Positions 25,080 to 32,902 of a stretch of DNA of 32,902 nucleotides are shown piece after piece. The DNA is from Oscillospiraceae bacterium (lineage in GTDB: Bacteria > Bacillota > Clostridia > Oscillospirales > Ruminococcaceae), in assembly GCA_021199335.1 (NCBI GenBank), contig JAJQIG010000019.1, positions 1 to 32,902 on the forward strand, in the 5' to 3' direction. A program made the position numbers and the translations under genes. The notes beneath the pieces were generated by a model, which saw only the letters and a list, made by a program, of their open reading frames with translations, searched no databases and was not told the origin of the DNA. Each line of letters starts with the position of its first letter. Within the stretch, counting starts at the first letter, position 1.

Positions 25080-25114
25080 AACCATCATTTATTATATTCA
25101 AAGGATTGATGATT

Positions 25115-26641
25115 ATGCATAGCTGCGGAATTTTACTTCATATTTCATCTTTGCCGGGAAATTACGGCATAGGAACTATGGGAAAATCTGCTTTTGAATT
25201 TGTGGATTTTCTCAAAAAAAGCGGTCAAGAATATTGGCAAATTTTGCCCATCGGACCCACAGGCTACGGCGATTCACCTTATCAGAGCTACTCCGCATAC
25301 GCAGGAAATCCCCTGCTTATCGATCTTGATATGCTCATTAAGGATGGATTAATAAGCAAGGATGACCATGATCTGCACGTGCTCGGTCAGAAGCATAATT
25401 TTGCCGATTACGCACAGCTTTACAGCTTCAAAAATATTATACTTCACAAGGCAAGCGCCAAATTTTTTTCATCAGCTGATAACAAACAGCTTATGCTATT
25501 TAAAAAGTTTTGTGCGGAAAATAATTTTTGGCTGGAGGATTATGCCCTTTTTATGTCCCTTAAATACCTGTTTCATCAGGTAATGTGGACTGAATGGGAG
25601 GATGATATTCGGCTTAGAAAATCGTCAGCTGTACAAAGATACACCGAGGAGCTTTCGGATGAAATCCTTTGTTGGAAATTTATACAATTTAAGTTTTTTG
25701 AGCAATTCTTTTCACTTAAGAAATATGCAAACCAAAACGGCATAAAAATTTACGGCGATATGCCTATCTATGTTTCAATGGACAGCGCTGACATTTGGGC
25801 TAACCCTGATTTGTTCATGCTAGATAAAAATTGCCGTCCGACAAAGGTTGCAGGCTGTCCTCCCGATGGCTTCTCCCCAACGGGTCAGCTTTGGGGTAAC
25901 CCCCTTTACGACTGGGATAAAATGGAATCCGACGGATTTGCATGGTGGATTTCCAGAGTTGAATATTCGGGAAAACTGTTCGACTTAACACGAATCGACC
26001 ATTTCAGGGGCTTTGAAAGCTTCTATGCCATTCCTGCAGAGGATAAGACAGCGGAAAACGGTGAATGGCTGAAAGGTCCATCAATGAAGCTTTTCAACGC
26101 AATAAAATCAGAACTTGGAGATGTAAAGCTCGTTGCAGAGGATTTGGGATTCCTTACGGATGATGTAAAGAAAATGCTTAAGGAAGCGGGTTATCCGGGA
26201 ATGAACGTCCTTGAATTTGCGTTTTACGGCAGAGAGGACAGCAGCTATCTACCACACAATTATGTCAAAAACAGCGTAACTTACATTGGAACTCATGATA
26301 ATGATACAGCTTTGGGGTGGTTTAATTCCCTTGAAAAAAAGGATAGAAAATTTGCTAAGAAATATATGGGACTTAACAAAAAAGAAGGCATATGCGGCGG
26401 GTTGATAAGGACTGCATTTTCAAGCGTTTCCGATCTTGTTATAATCCAGATGCAGGATTACCTTAATCTTGGCTCAGAGGCAAGAATGAATATTCCATCA
26501 ACCATTGGCGGAGGAAACTGGGCTTGGCGGATGAGTGACGGCGACCTTACACCTGAACTTTCCAAAAGAATACGGAAATATACCAAAACCTATTTCAGAA
26601 TTCCGGTCGCTAAAAAGGTCAAGGTTACAATATCAAAGTAG
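25115..26641 (+). CDS. malQ: 4-alpha-glucanotransferase (amylomaltase)
   Basis: GH77 enzyme that transfers alpha-1,4-glucan segments between maltodextrins in glycogen and starch breakdown. 508 residues from ATG 25115, a normal length; the start is chosen because AAAGGA sits 9 nt upstream and the protein then begins GILLHISSLPG like its family. Key blocks: LPIGPTGYGDSPYQSYSAYAGNP, IYGDMPIYVSMDSADIW, the nucleophile D295 (RIDHFRG), acid/base E342 (VAEDLG) and the third carboxylate D395 (GTHDNDT), plus the C-terminal IPSTIGGGNWAWR. No signal peptide, so it acts on cytoplasmic oligosaccharides. Single gene; no glycogen cluster is adjacent. Confidence 0.96.
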   Translation: MHSCGILLHISSLPGNYGIGTMGKSAFEFVDFLKKSGQEYWQILPIGPTGYGDSPYQSYSAYAGNPLLIDLDMLIKDGLISKDDHDLHVLGQKHNFADYAQLYSFKNIILHKASAKFFSSADNKQLMLFKKFCAENNFWLEDYALFMSLKYLFHQVMWTEWEDDIRLRKSSAVQRYTEELSDEILCWKFIQFKFFEQFFSLKKYANQNGIKIYGDMPIYVSMDSADIWANPDLFMLDKNCRPTKVAGCPPDGFSPTGQLWGNPLYDWDKMESDGFAWWISRVEYSGKLFDLTRIDHFRGFESFYAIPAEDKTAENGEWLKGPSMKLFNAIKSELGDVKLVAEDLGFLTDDVKKMLKEAGYPGMNVLEFAFYGREDSSYLPHNYVKNSVTYIGTHDNDTALGWFNSLEKKDRKFAKKYMGLNKKEGICGGLIRTAFSSVSDLVIIQMQDYLNLGSEARMNIPSTIGGGNWAWRMSDGDLTPELSKRIRKYTKTYFRIPVAKKVKVTISK

Positions 26642-26728
26642 GATTCAATATTTTGTTGGAATTTTCTACAAAACACTTATTTAACAAATCCTGCAAATTA
26701 TCTACTTATTCAAAAATATTTTTTTCTA

Positions 26729-26757
26729 TTGAAATTATAAGTTAAATGTGTTACTAT
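26729..26757 (+). promoter_or_regulatory. promoter of the SCP2-domain gene
   Basis: TTGAAA (26729-26734), 17-bp spacer, TACTAT (26752-26757). Confidence 0.55.
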
Positions 26758-26805
26758 ATATTTATCGGGTGTTAATACTTAATAAACTGAAAGGAATTTA
26801 TTTTT

Positions 26806-27156
26806 ATGAAATACGAAGAAATAGTTGCAAAAGCAAAAGAAATTATGTCCAACAAGGACGTAAGCAATTATAACAATCATCTTGCTGTCCAGATTAATGT
26901 TACCGGTGATGGAGAGGGCGTTTTCTACATTGAAATTGCAGACGGAAAAATCAACGTTGAACCATATGATTACAATGATAACGACTGTATTCTTTCCTGC
27001 TCCGCAGATAATCTTATCAAAATCGTAAGCGGCTCCCTTGACCCTGTTCTTGCATTTACAACAGGCAAGCTCAAGATTAACGGAAGCATTGAAAAGGCTC
27101 TCGAATTTCAGAAGATTATCAGCTCTGTAAAATCTACTGCAAAAAAGAAGAAATAA
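26806..27156 (+). CDS. SCP2 sterol-carrier-like domain protein
   Basis: A free-standing SCP2 (sterol carrier protein 2-like) domain of 116 residues. The fold's usual pattern is visible: an amphipathic N-terminal helix (EEIVAKAKEIM), a five-strand sheet (HLAVQINVTGDGEGVFYIEIADGKINVE split over strands), then CILSCSADNLIKIVSGSLDPVLAFTTGKLKINGSIEKALEF, which is the hallmark segment, and a Lys-rich tail. Such domains bind lipids or acyl chains; bacteria without sterols use them for unknown hydrophobic ligands. RBS AAAGGA upstream. It lies before a MATE gene but a hairpin separates them. Confidence 0.88.
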   Translation: MKYEEIVAKAKEIMSNKDVSNYNNHLAVQINVTGDGEGVFYIEIADGKINVEPYDYNDNDCILSCSADNLIKIVSGSLDPVLAFTTGKLKINGSIEKALEFQKIISSVKSTAKKKK

Positions 27157-27215
27157 TATTGAATTTCGTCAATGCAGAGGTCGGACCAGAGAATGATTTT
27201 TGTTCAAAATCCGCA

Positions 27216-27244
27216 TTGAAAAAGTGTCGGCTTTGTGCTAAAAT
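27216..27244 (+). promoter_or_regulatory. promoter upstream of the MATE leader
   Basis: TTGAAA (27216-27221), 17-bp spacer, TAAAAT (27239-27244). It precedes the terminator hairpin, so transcripts from it meet that hairpin after about 15 nt. Confidence 0.5.
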
Positions 27245-27262
27245 AGTATTAATCGAGTTGCG

Positions 27263-27303
27263 AAAGCGTAAATCCGGATTATGGATTTACGCTTTTATTT
27301 TTT
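27263..27303 (+). terminator. terminator hairpin between the SCP2 and MATE genes
   Basis: AAAGCGTAAATCC (27263-27275) pairs with its exact complement (27283-27295), 7-nt loop, then TATTTTTTTT. It may end the SCP2 transcript; since a promoter lies before it and none is clear after it, it may also gate MATE expression. Confidence 0.85.
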
Positions 27304-27336
27304 TACTGAAAAAATAATTTATTCGGAGGTATTAAA

Positions 27337-28725
27337 ATGGAAAAAACAAACGAACAAACGTTAAACAAATTGGGCGTTCAGCCTATAAAAAAACTGATGC
27401 TGTCATTGGGAATACCAATGATAATTTCAATGATACTTCAGGCGGTTTACAATATTGTGGACAGTGCCTTTGTATCCAATATGGCTCAAGACGGTGAAAG
27501 CGCACTTAACGCACTTACCCTTGCATTTCCTGTTCAGGTTCTCATGGTTGCAGTCGGAATAGGAACAGGTGTCGGAGTTAACGCACTGCTTTCAAAGAGC
27601 CTTGGACAAGGCGACAAGGAAAAGGTAGGATATACCGCAGGAAACGCTGTAATTCTAGGAATAATAATTTACGTTATTTTCCTCATTTTCGGATTTGTCG
27701 GGGTTGATGCATATATAAGCTCGCAGACAAGCAATGAATTAATTTTTGAAATGGCTTCAAGCTATCTTAAAATATGCTGTATATGGTCTATGGGAATTGT
27801 TTTTTTCTCAATATTTGAAAAGCTGCTTCAATCAACAGGACTTTCCTTTTATTCAACCGCCGCACAAATAACGGGTGCAGTTATAAATATAGTTCTTGAT
27901 CCTATCCTTATTTACGGTTTGCTCGGTTTACCGGAAATGGGTGTCAAGGGTGCAGCTTATGCAACGATAATCGGTCAGATTGCATCATTTGTTATGGCGT
28001 TGTTCTTCCACCTCAAAAAGAACAAGGATGTACCCATGGGATTGAAATACTTTAAGCTCTCGGGAAAAATCGTAAAGGGAATCTATGCCATTGGACTTCC
28101 CGCAATCATTGCTCAGGCACTTATGTCGGTAATGACTTACTGCCTCAACGTTATACTTGTAAAAACAGGAGAATCGTTGGTTACTGCATACGGACTCTAC
28201 TATAAAATACAGCAGTTTGTACTGTTTGCGGCCTTCGGTTTAAGAGATGCTATCACACCGATTGTTTCCTTTAATCATGGTATGAAGAGTCGTGAACGAG
28301 TTAAGCAGGGCGAAAAATATGGAATTCTATACACACTTATAATTATGGTTATAGGATTAGTATTAATCGAGGTGCTTGCAGTCCCGTTCGCAAAGATTTT
28401 TGGACTTTCCGGTGAAACTCAGGAGCTTTGCATAAGCGCCATGAGAATCATTTCAATAAGTTTTGTTTTTGCGGGACTTAACATAGCTCTCCAGGGCGTT
28501 TTCCAAGCACTCAACAGTGGACTTGAATCGCTCATAATCTCAATTTGCAGACAGTTTTTATTTATTGTCCCTACAACGTGGGGAATTTCAAAGCTTATTG
28601 GAAACTCAGTTGATAAAGCGTGGGTTATATGGCTCGCATTTCCTGTCGCAGAGGCTCTTTCTGCCATTATTGCCTGCATTTTTATGAGGAGAATCAACAA
28701 AAACAAGGTCAATGTTCTCGATTAA
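27337..28725 (+). CDS. MATE-family multidrug/cation efflux transporter
   Basis: Inner-membrane antiporter of 462 residues with about twelve hydrophobic helices in two related halves. The N-half has LGIPMIISMILQAVYNIVDS and AFPVQVLMVAVGIGTG; the C-half repeats with GLPAIIAQALMSVMTYCLN and FAGLNIALQGVFQALNSG. These are MATE (NorM/DinF-like, Clostridia type) features; length is typical. It probably exports drugs or metabolites with Na+ or H+ exchange. RBS GGAGGT 6 nt before the ATG. Its substrate is unknown. Expression may be limited by the upstream terminator hairpin. Confidence 0.93.
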   Translation: MEKTNEQTLNKLGVQPIKKLMLSLGIPMIISMILQAVYNIVDSAFVSNMAQDGESALNALTLAFPVQVLMVAVGIGTGVGVNALLSKSLGQGDKEKVGYTAGNAVILGIIIYVIFLIFGFVGVDAYISSQTSNELIFEMASSYLKICCIWSMGIVFFSIFEKLLQSTGLSFYSTAAQITGAVINIVLDPILIYGLLGLPEMGVKGAAYATIIGQIASFVMALFFHLKKNKDVPMGLKYFKLSGKIVKGIYAIGLPAIIAQALMSVMTYCLNVILVKTGESLVTAYGLYYKIQQFVLFAAFGLRDAITPIVSFNHGMKSRERVKQGEKYGILYTLIIMVIGLVLIEVLAVPFAKIFGLSGETQELCISAMRIISISFVFAGLNIALQGVFQALNSGLESLIISICRQFLFIVPTTWGISKLIGNSVDKAWVIWLAFPVAEALSAIIACIFMRRINKNKVNVLD

Positions 28726-28840
28726 GAGTTGTTGCACCTTTTTTCGACAAATATTAATGAAAAAGAAACAAAATATGTTAATTGGCGCCATAATAATGTT
28801 ATAGAATTTAGGTACAAACTTTGAAAGGATGAACTCTATT

Positions 28841-29281
28841 ATGGCAGATGATAAGAAGAAATCTATACTGAATGAATTCAAAGAATTCATTTCAAAAGGA
28901 AATGTTGTTGATATGGCGGTAGGTGTTATCGTCGGAAGTGCTTTTACTGCAATTGTAAATTCACTTGTAAACGATATTTTTACTCCTATTCTCGGAATGA
29001 TTCTTGCAGGACTTAATTTTGACAACCTTGGTGTAACAATTCCATGGGGCAGTCATCCTTATATCAATTTCGGAAGCTTTATTCAAAGCATTATTTCCTT
29101 CCTCCTCACAGCAATTTGCGTGTTTGTGATTGTAAAGGTAATTAACTCTGTAAGGAATAACACTTTCATGAAGAAGAAAGAGGAGGCTGCACCGGAAGAG
29201 CCTAAGCCGGAGCCCGAACCTACCAAGGAGGAGCTTCTTCTTGCTGAAATTCGTGATTTACTTAAAGAGCAGAACAAATAA
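28841..29281 (+). CDS. mscL: large-conductance mechanosensitive channel
   Basis: Pore-forming osmotic safety valve, 146 residues from ATG 28841 (AAAGGA lies 11 nt upstream; an ATG four codons earlier overlaps that RBS). The hallmark NVVDMAVGVIVGSAFTAIVN covers helix 1 with the Gly/Ala-rich pore lining, then DIFTPILGMIL, a periplasmic loop (residues about 48-65), helix 2 (about 67-92), and a C-terminal charged helix (EELLLAEIRDLLKEQ). An unusual Glu/Pro-rich stretch (KKKEEAAPEEPKPEPEPTKEE by parts) joins helix 2 to the last helix. The promoter is not clear; a TATAGA at 28800-28805 with a weak -35 is possible. Confidence 0.95.
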   Translation: MADDKKKSILNEFKEFISKGNVVDMAVGVIVGSAFTAIVNSLVNDIFTPILGMILAGLNFDNLGVTIPWGSHPYINFGSFIQSIISFLLTAICVFVIVKVINSVRNNTFMKKKEEAAPEEPKPEPEPTKEELLLAEIRDLLKEQNK

Positions 29282-29297
29282 TTTTACACTACTTAGG

Positions 29298-29353
29298 ATG
29301 TTCCCCTGCTGTAAACTCAGTTATCCGAGTTTTATGGTGGGGGAACATTTTTA
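29298..29353 (+). terminator. intrinsic terminator after mscL
   Basis: ATGTTCCCC (29298-29306) pairs with GGGGAACAT (29340-29348); an inner AAACTC/GAGTTT stem (29313-29318, 29327-29332) gives a branched or extended hairpin; TTTTTA follows. Confidence 0.8.
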
Positions 29354-29461
29354 GCATTGGATAACGAAAGATTCAAAACATATCAAAATCAGTACCGCTT
29401 AGATAGGTATTCCTACATTTATTCCTAAAAAATAAAATTTATATAAAAACCAATTAACCAC

Positions 29462-29490
29462 TTGATAATTTATGACGAATCATATATAAT
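29462..29490 (+). promoter_or_regulatory. promoter of the NRPS gene
   Basis: TTGATA (29462-29467), 17-bp spacer, perfect TATAAT (29485-29490). The leader of about 65 nt to ATG 29563 holds no clear structure. Confidence 0.75.
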
Positions 29491-29562
29491 GTTTAGGGAA
29501 TTGGGCATATATTTGAACATTGGATTATGGAAAATATGTGTTTAAAACAAGGGGTAATGTTA

Positions 29563-32500
29563 ATGAAATTATATAATCTTACATCGGCACAGAGTAATAT
29601 ATATGAACTTCAAAAATTTTACAAGGGTACAAGCATATCCAACCTCTGCGGCGCGATAATATTTAAGGAAAAAATGGATAGAGTAATCCTTATGCAAGCA
29701 GTAAGAATTCTTATCCAAAAGCATGAGGGATTAAGGCTGAGATTCGTAGAAAAAAACGGAAAGGCTGTTCAGTATATCTCTGAGGAATGCTGTGAAGAAA
29801 TAGGGTATAAAGAGTTTTCATCCGATGCTGAAATGAAAGAATACTGTAACGAACAGGCTCATATTCCCTTTGAGATTAACGATTCTGTGATGTTCCGAAT
29901 AACAGTGTTTGACTTCACTGAAAAATCCGGCATAATGCTGTGTGCAAGCCATCTCATTTCCGATGCATGGACATATAGTATTCTTGCGGGAGATGTGTAT
30001 GAAATTTACAATAATCTTTGCATGGGAAAAGAGATTGACGGTGAGGTTTACAGCTTTACCGAATGTATCGAAAAAAACTCCGAATATTTACTATCAAAGA
30101 AGTACACGGATGACTGCAGATACTGGTTGAATAAATACAACTGCGATGTTACGGAAACTCCCATAAGAATATGCAAAAAAATTAATAGCAGTGCATTATC
30201 GAAAAGATACACAACCGTTATTTCGGCGGAGCTTTCCCACAAAGTGAAAACATTCTGCAATGAAGAAAGAATCTCGTTGTCGGCATTTTTTGAGAGCAGT
30301 ATACTTCTTTATTCTTCAAAAATAAACAGGAATAATGAATTTGTTACAATTGGCGTGCCCGTACTCGGAAGAAGTGGAGCAAAAGAAAGAAACACCGTCG
30401 GAATGTTTATTTCCGTCATTCCCCTCACGGAGAAAATAGATCAAAATGAAAGCGTTATTTCTCTTTGCAAAAAGACTGACTACATACACAGGGAAATTTT
30501 CAGGCACAGAAACGTTTCATACAGAGATATTATCACAGGAATCAGAAGGAACAGCAATTTTTCAGGTCGGCTTTACGATGTAATGGTGAGCTGTCAGAAT
30601 GCGAAAACCGACGTCCCTGCAAAAACGGAATGGTTCTCAAACGGTTACAGCGAAATACCGATGGCGTTCCATATCGACAACAGAGATAGTCTTGACAGAT
30701 ATACAATTACCATTGACTATCAGACCGATATTTTTGCACAACCCGATGAAATTATCCTCTTTGAAAAAAGGATAGAACATATTATCGAACAGATAATCTC
30801 CAGCAAAGAAACTACTGTTAAGAATATCTCAATTCTTCCCGAAGAGGAATATGATATGCTTATTCATGTCTTTAACAGAACAGCCGCAGAATATCCTAAG
30901 GAAAAATGTGTTCATGATGCATTTTCCGAATATGCGGCAAATCACCCTGACAAACCTGCTGTTGTTTTTAGAAAAATGGAATACACATACAAACAGATTG
31001 ATAAAATGTCAGATTCCCTGGCACACTTTCTAAAAGATAATGGAATAGGGCGAAATGATGTTGTGCCAATAATTTCCCGCAGAAGTCCGTATATCATTAT
31101 AGCTATGCTTGCGATACTAAAGGCGGGAGGCGCATATATGCCCGTTTCCCCCGACTTTCCCAAGCAGAGAATAAAATATATGATTGGAAATGTACAAGCA
31201 CCACTTGTGCTGACCTACGGATACGATTGTGATTTTGTGAGGGAAATCAGGCTTGAAAGCTTTGATTATTCATACAGCTCCGAAACACCACTAAACCACG
31301 GCAGCTCAGATGATATGTGCTATATCATATTTACGTCAGGCTCTACGGGAAAGCCCAAAGGTACAGTGATAACTCACAGAAATGTTATGAACTACTGCTC
31401 TGCAAATAGGTTCAATGTTGTTGGAAAGATTATAAGCAAGGACGTAAACAGCATTGTTTCAGTGACAGACATTGTTTTTGATATTTTCGTTACGGAAAGT
31501 CTTCTGCCGCTGATCAACGGAATGGTTATTTATCTTGCAGACGATGAACAGTCACGTTCTCAAAAGCAACTCAGCAAGCTAATTACCGAATGCGGGGCAC
31601 AGGTGCTTCAGACTACCCCAACCAAAATGCGAAGCTTCCTATTTAATGAGAATGACTGCAAATATCTATCGGTTCTTCACACTATTATTCTTGGAGGGGA
31701 AGAATTTTCCGCTGAGCTTTGCAAGAAGCTCAAAAAATACACCCATGCGGAAATATACAACATTTACGGTCCTGCGGAAACTACTGTATGGTCAACGCTT
31801 ACACCTGCCGATGAGAATGATATTACAATCGGAAAGCCTGTGGCAAACACACGTATCTACATACTGGATGAAGAGATGAATCCCGTGCCTATAGGAACGT
31901 CGGGCGAAATATACATATCGGGCGATGGTGTCGGGAAGGGATATTTCAATAATCCCGGACTTACAACAGAAAGATTTCTGCCAAATCCGTTCCTTGGTGA
32001 AGGTGTTATGTACAAAACAGGCGACATGGGATTTATTCGCTGTGATGGTAATATAGAATTTCTCGGGAGGGATGATTTTCAGATAAAGCTCCGAGGACTG
32101 CGCATTGAACTTGGCGAAATTGAAAATGTCATGAACGATTTCGTTGGCATTGAACACTCCGCTGTGCTTTGCAGGAGTGACGATAAGGGAGAAAAATACC
32201 TTGTAGGCTATTATTCCTCCGAAGGAAAAATTGACGAAATAATGCTACGTGAATATATGTCAGAGAAAATTCCTGCTTATATGATACCAAACACATTAAT
32301 TTTTCTTCCACGTATGCCGATGACACAAAGCGGAAAAATAAATAGGAATGAACTGCCTGCGCCCGATGTATCCGAGATTCATAAATTAAGGGAATATACT
32401 GCCCCGGAAAATGAAACGGAAAAATTTTTATGTGACATTATGGCAAAGGTTCTCGACGTTCCGCAGGTAGGAACGGAGGATGATTTTTTGGAGCTTGGCG

Positions 32501-32877
32501 GCGACAGCTTATCCGCCATACAATTTGTGGCATTAGCCGGAGATAAAGGATTTTACTTTACTCCGCAGAACATTTACGAATGCAGTACAGTAAAAAAGCT
32601 CAGCTTAAAATATTCAACGAGAGAAACGGGGAAAATAATACATACCAACTATAGACGTTACCCACTTGAAAGGACTGCCGCTGATTTGAAATTATTCGAT
32701 ATATTTGCCGGGCTTACTCGGCATATATATCGGTTTGAGGTATCAGGAGTTAAAGCTATTGATTTTGGTGAGAAGTATATTTTTTGTCCTAATCATGAAA
32801 GCAATCTTGACTGTATGTGGGTGTGGGCGTCTCTATGCGGTTATGTTAATTTAAGGCAATACCGCACAAACCATTGA
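29563..32877 (+). CDS. NRPS module (C-A-T) with truncated PlsC acyltransferase domain
   Basis: Single-module nonribosomal peptide synthetase, 1104 residues from ATG 29563 (AAGGGG 8 nt upstream). Condensation domain at about 1-430 with SHLISDA (H130, D134; the usual first His is Ser). Adenylation domain about 455-935: TSGSTGKPKG (591-600), D640 in VFDIFVTE, which is the Asp anchoring the amino group of an alpha-amino acid, IYGPAETT, YKTGDMG and SGKINR. Carrier domain with GGDSLS, phosphopantetheine Ser982. After a linker comes the start of a PlsC-type lipid acyltransferase, CPNHESNLD (NHx4D, 1077-1083), but the protein stops only 21 residues later, whereas PlsC domains need over 100 more. The product may be an acylated amino acid or aminolipid; this is inference. 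The domain is probably cut off and nonfunctional. Confidence 0.88.
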   Translation: MKLYNLTSAQSNIYELQKFYKGTSISNLCGAIIFKEKMDRVILMQAVRILIQKHEGLRLRFVEKNGKAVQYISEECCEEIGYKEFSSDAEMKEYCNEQAHIPFEINDSVMFRITVFDFTEKSGIMLCASHLISDAWTYSILAGDVYEIYNNLCMGKEIDGEVYSFTECIEKNSEYLLSKKYTDDCRYWLNKYNCDVTETPIRICKKINSSALSKRYTTVISAELSHKVKTFCNEERISLSAFFESSILLYSSKINRNNEFVTIGVPVLGRSGAKERNTVGMFISVIPLTEKIDQNESVISLCKKTDYIHREIFRHRNVSYRDIITGIRRNSNFSGRLYDVMVSCQNAKTDVPAKTEWFSNGYSEIPMAFHIDNRDSLDRYTITIDYQTDIFAQPDEIILFEKRIEHIIEQIISSKETTVKNISILPEEEYDMLIHVFNRTAAEYPKEKCVHDAFSEYAANHPDKPAVVFRKMEYTYKQIDKMSDSLAHFLKDNGIGRNDVVPIISRRSPYIIIAMLAILKAGGAYMPVSPDFPKQRIKYMIGNVQAPLVLTYGYDCDFVREIRLESFDYSYSSETPLNHGSSDDMCYIIFTSGSTGKPKGTVITHRNVMNYCSANRFNVVGKIISKDVNSIVSVTDIVFDIFVTESLLPLINGMVIYLADDEQSRSQKQLSKLITECGAQVLQTTPTKMRSFLFNENDCKYLSVLHTIILGGEEFSAELCKKLKKYTHAEIYNIYGPAETTVWSTLTPADENDITIGKPVANTRIYILDEEMNPVPIGTSGEIYISGDGVGKGYFNNPGLTTERFLPNPFLGEGVMYKTGDMGFIRCDGNIEFLGRDDFQIKLRGLRIELGEIENVMNDFVGIEHSAVLCRSDDKGEKYLVGYYSSEGKIDEIMLREYMSEKIPAYMIPNTLIFLPRMPMTQSGKINRNELPAPDVSEIHKLREYTAPENETEKFLCDIMAKVLDVPQVGTEDDFLELGGDSLSAIQFVALAGDKGFYFTPQNIYECSTVKKLSLKYSTRETGKIIHTNYRRYPLERTAADLKLFDIFAGLTRHIYRFEVSGVKAIDFGEKYIFCPNHESNLDCMWVWASLCGYVNLRQYRTNH

Positions 32878-32902
32878 AAAACAGCAAGGAAAATGGTATA
32901 AT
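32874..32902 (+). promoter_or_regulatory. promoter overlapping the NRPS stop codon
   Basis: TTGAAA (32874-32879), 17-bp spacer, perfect TATAAT (32897-32902) at the last base of the window. The NRPS TGA (32875-32877) lies within the -35 box. It would drive a gene beyond the window. Confidence 0.6.

Noticed and set aside
1-32902. Insertion sequences, prophage genes, tRNA or rRNA genes
   Set aside because: No transposase, integrase, phage structural gene, tRNA cloverleaf or rRNA segment was recognised on either strand.

Overview
The window reads like a low-GC Gram-positive anaerobe of the class Clostridia, most likely an Oscillospiraceae/Ruminococcaceae-type gut bacterium. The reasons are AT-rich intergenic DNA, strong AGGAGG-type ribosome binding sites, sigma-A promoters with near-consensus boxes and 16-18 bp spacers, intrinsic terminators, and families typical of these bacteria (sodium-pump decarboxylase OadGB, RecD2-ComF-MreB cluster, YceG/YceH, MalQ, YdiF-type ABC-F). 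This assignment is inferred from gene content; no rRNA or tRNA gene was seen.

Layout. (1) 174-1896: an oadG-oadB operon for the membrane part of a Na+-pumping decarboxylase. (2) 1908-5903, minus strand: recD2-comF-mreB-like operon. (3) 5958-8890: yceG-like and yceH/telA-like pair, the non-Ter part of the tellurite/stress 'biosynthetic module'. (4) 8910-13585: an operon of a TetM-like ribosome GTPase fused to a Rae1/YacP-type endonuclease domain, followed by an ABC-F translation factor. (5) 13588-14806, minus: rhodanese-TtcA-like tRNA thiolation fusion. (6) 14858-16490: XRE regulator (minus) and a small alpha/beta hydrolase (plus). (7) 16494-21384, minus: a five-gene operon of circularly permuted ATP-grasp, alpha-E, transglutaminase and two AstE/AspA-type (M14-like) proteins, the last of which has lost its metal-site residues. 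(8) 21640-24041: LacI-type sensor fused to a GGDEF diguanylate cyclase. (9) 24076-29353: cyclophilin, a 65-residue Asn/Gln-only-like peptide gene, malQ, an SCP2-domain protein, a MATE transporter and mscL, mostly single-gene units. (10) 29462 to the end: a C-A-T nonribosomal peptide synthetase module with a cut-off PlsC acyltransferase domain, whose stop codon lies inside a promoter at the window edge.

The most interesting parts are the GTPase-endonuclease fusion paired with ABC-F (two A/E-site ribosome-directed factors plus an mRNA cutter in one transcript), the ATP-grasp peptide-ligase operon that keeps an apparently dead hydrolase next to a live one, and the NRPS-acyltransferase. Several start codons were moved downstream from the longest reading frame because a good Shine-Dalgarno sequence and family alignment point there; these are noted per gene.
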